Of a stretch of DNA of 6,045 nt, positions 5,792-6,045 are shown in pieces. Origin of the DNA: CAVWDI01 sp046259385 (GTDB lineage: Bacteria > Chloroflexota > Anaerolineae > Anaerolineales > UBA4823); assembly GCA_046259385.1 (NCBI GenBank), contig JBJYWI010000096.1, positions 1 through 6,045 of the forward strand. Direction: 5' to 3'. The notes below the pieces were generated by a model that did no database searches, had not been told where the DNA came from, and saw only the letters and a program-made list of their open reading frames with translations. A program made the position numbers and the translations under genes. Numbering within the stretch: the stretch's first letter is position 1; each line of letters starts with the position of its first letter.

Positions 5792-6045
5792 CTAGAGAGA
5801 ACTTTCCCCAGTTTCAGGCAAATGCTTTCTCCTACGACCAGCAATTTTCGCAAGAATAATGCTAAAAAAATACAATAGAACCAGTGGTCCCATCACCAGC
5901 GCCATATTTACAGGATCAACGGTTGGGGTAATCAGTGCTGCAGCAACTGCGATAATCACTACTGCTAAACGCCAATGGTGAGATAACATTTTGGAAGTCA
6001 CAATTCCCAAGCTGGCAAGGATAAAAATCACAATTGGAAATTCGA
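5792..6045 (-). CDS. tatC: Sec-independent protein translocase TatC, C-terminal part (runs off the window)
   Basis: TatC is the multi-spanning membrane receptor of the twin-arginine translocase, which exports folded proteins. The visible 84 residues cover the last three membrane segments. The frame is open to the window edge and begins EFPIVIFILASLGIVTSKML (TM4, matching the family's 'FEFPIVIF.LA.LGIVT' pattern, where the Glu corresponds to a conserved acidic residue in TM4). Then come WRLAVVIIAVAAALITPTVD (TM5 ending in the conserved TP..D turn) and a TM6 segment PVNMALVMGPLVLLYFFSII. The tail KIAGRRRKHLPETGESSL is positively charged at first, as expected for the cytoplasmic C-terminus. A GTG at 6031 is an internal codon, not the start, because homology continues upstream to base 6045. 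The stop is TAG 5794-5792. About two thirds of the protein lies outside the window. tatA is not seen. Confidence 0.88.
   Translation of the reverse strand, partial: EFPIVIFILASLGIVTSKMLSHHWRLAVVIIAVAAALITPTVDPVNMALVMGPLVLLYFFSIILAKIAGRRRKHLPETGESSL

Noticed and set aside
3050..6045. Functional link between tatC and the neighbouring lipoprotein
   Set aside because: The lipoprotein signal has no twin-arginine motif, and a 174-base gap separates the genes, so adjacency alone does not suggest Tat export.

Overview
The window looks like chromosomal DNA from an anaerobic bacterium. It contains a tungsten-type aldehyde:ferredoxin oxidoreductase (AOR), a fermentation-type aminotransferase, a large secreted lipoprotein with starch-binding-like modules, and the end of tatC. 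This gene mix and the style of the proteins suggest a member of the Anaerolineae (Chloroflexota). That placement is inference from recalled family resemblance, not from a marker gene or a search.

Layout. Bases 1-63 are GC-rich (38 of 63 bases) and read on the minus strand as a scrap of a LolD/MacB-like ABC transporter ATPase. At about base 64 the DNA turns AT-rich. A good ribosome binding site then leads into an ATG at 116, which encodes the N-terminus of a class I (2-aminoadipate/LysN-like) aminotransferase. From about base 172 the same bases, in another frame, encode the inside of a class III aminotransferase. That gene continues to 1288 but changes frame at a run of nine T (310-318). The first ~200 bases are therefore a stack of at least two junctions, with a frameshift a little further in. 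Assembly chimerism is the simplest reading; real rearrangement is the alternative.

From 1308 to 3041 lies a full-length AOR, 19 bases after the aminotransferase stop and on the same strand, so the two are probably co-transcribed. An aminotransferase making an aldehyde or 2-oxo acid next to an aldehyde oxidase that reduces ferredoxin would make sense in amino acid or amine fermentation. The substrate is not readable from sequence.

On the minus strand, converging on the AOR gene with only 8 bases between stops, is a 855-residue lipoprotein (3050-5617). It has three starch-binding-like beta modules, a carboxypeptidase-regulatory-like module and a C-terminal TIM-barrel-like glycoside hydrolase region whose catalytic residues look atypical. 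A 174-base gap without a recognisable gene separates it from the C-terminal third of tatC (5792 to the window end, minus strand).

I see no CRISPR array, RNA gene, insertion sequence or clearly new biological system. The most notable points are the out-of-frame fusion of two aminotransferase families, the aminotransferase-AOR pair and the unusual lipoprotein.
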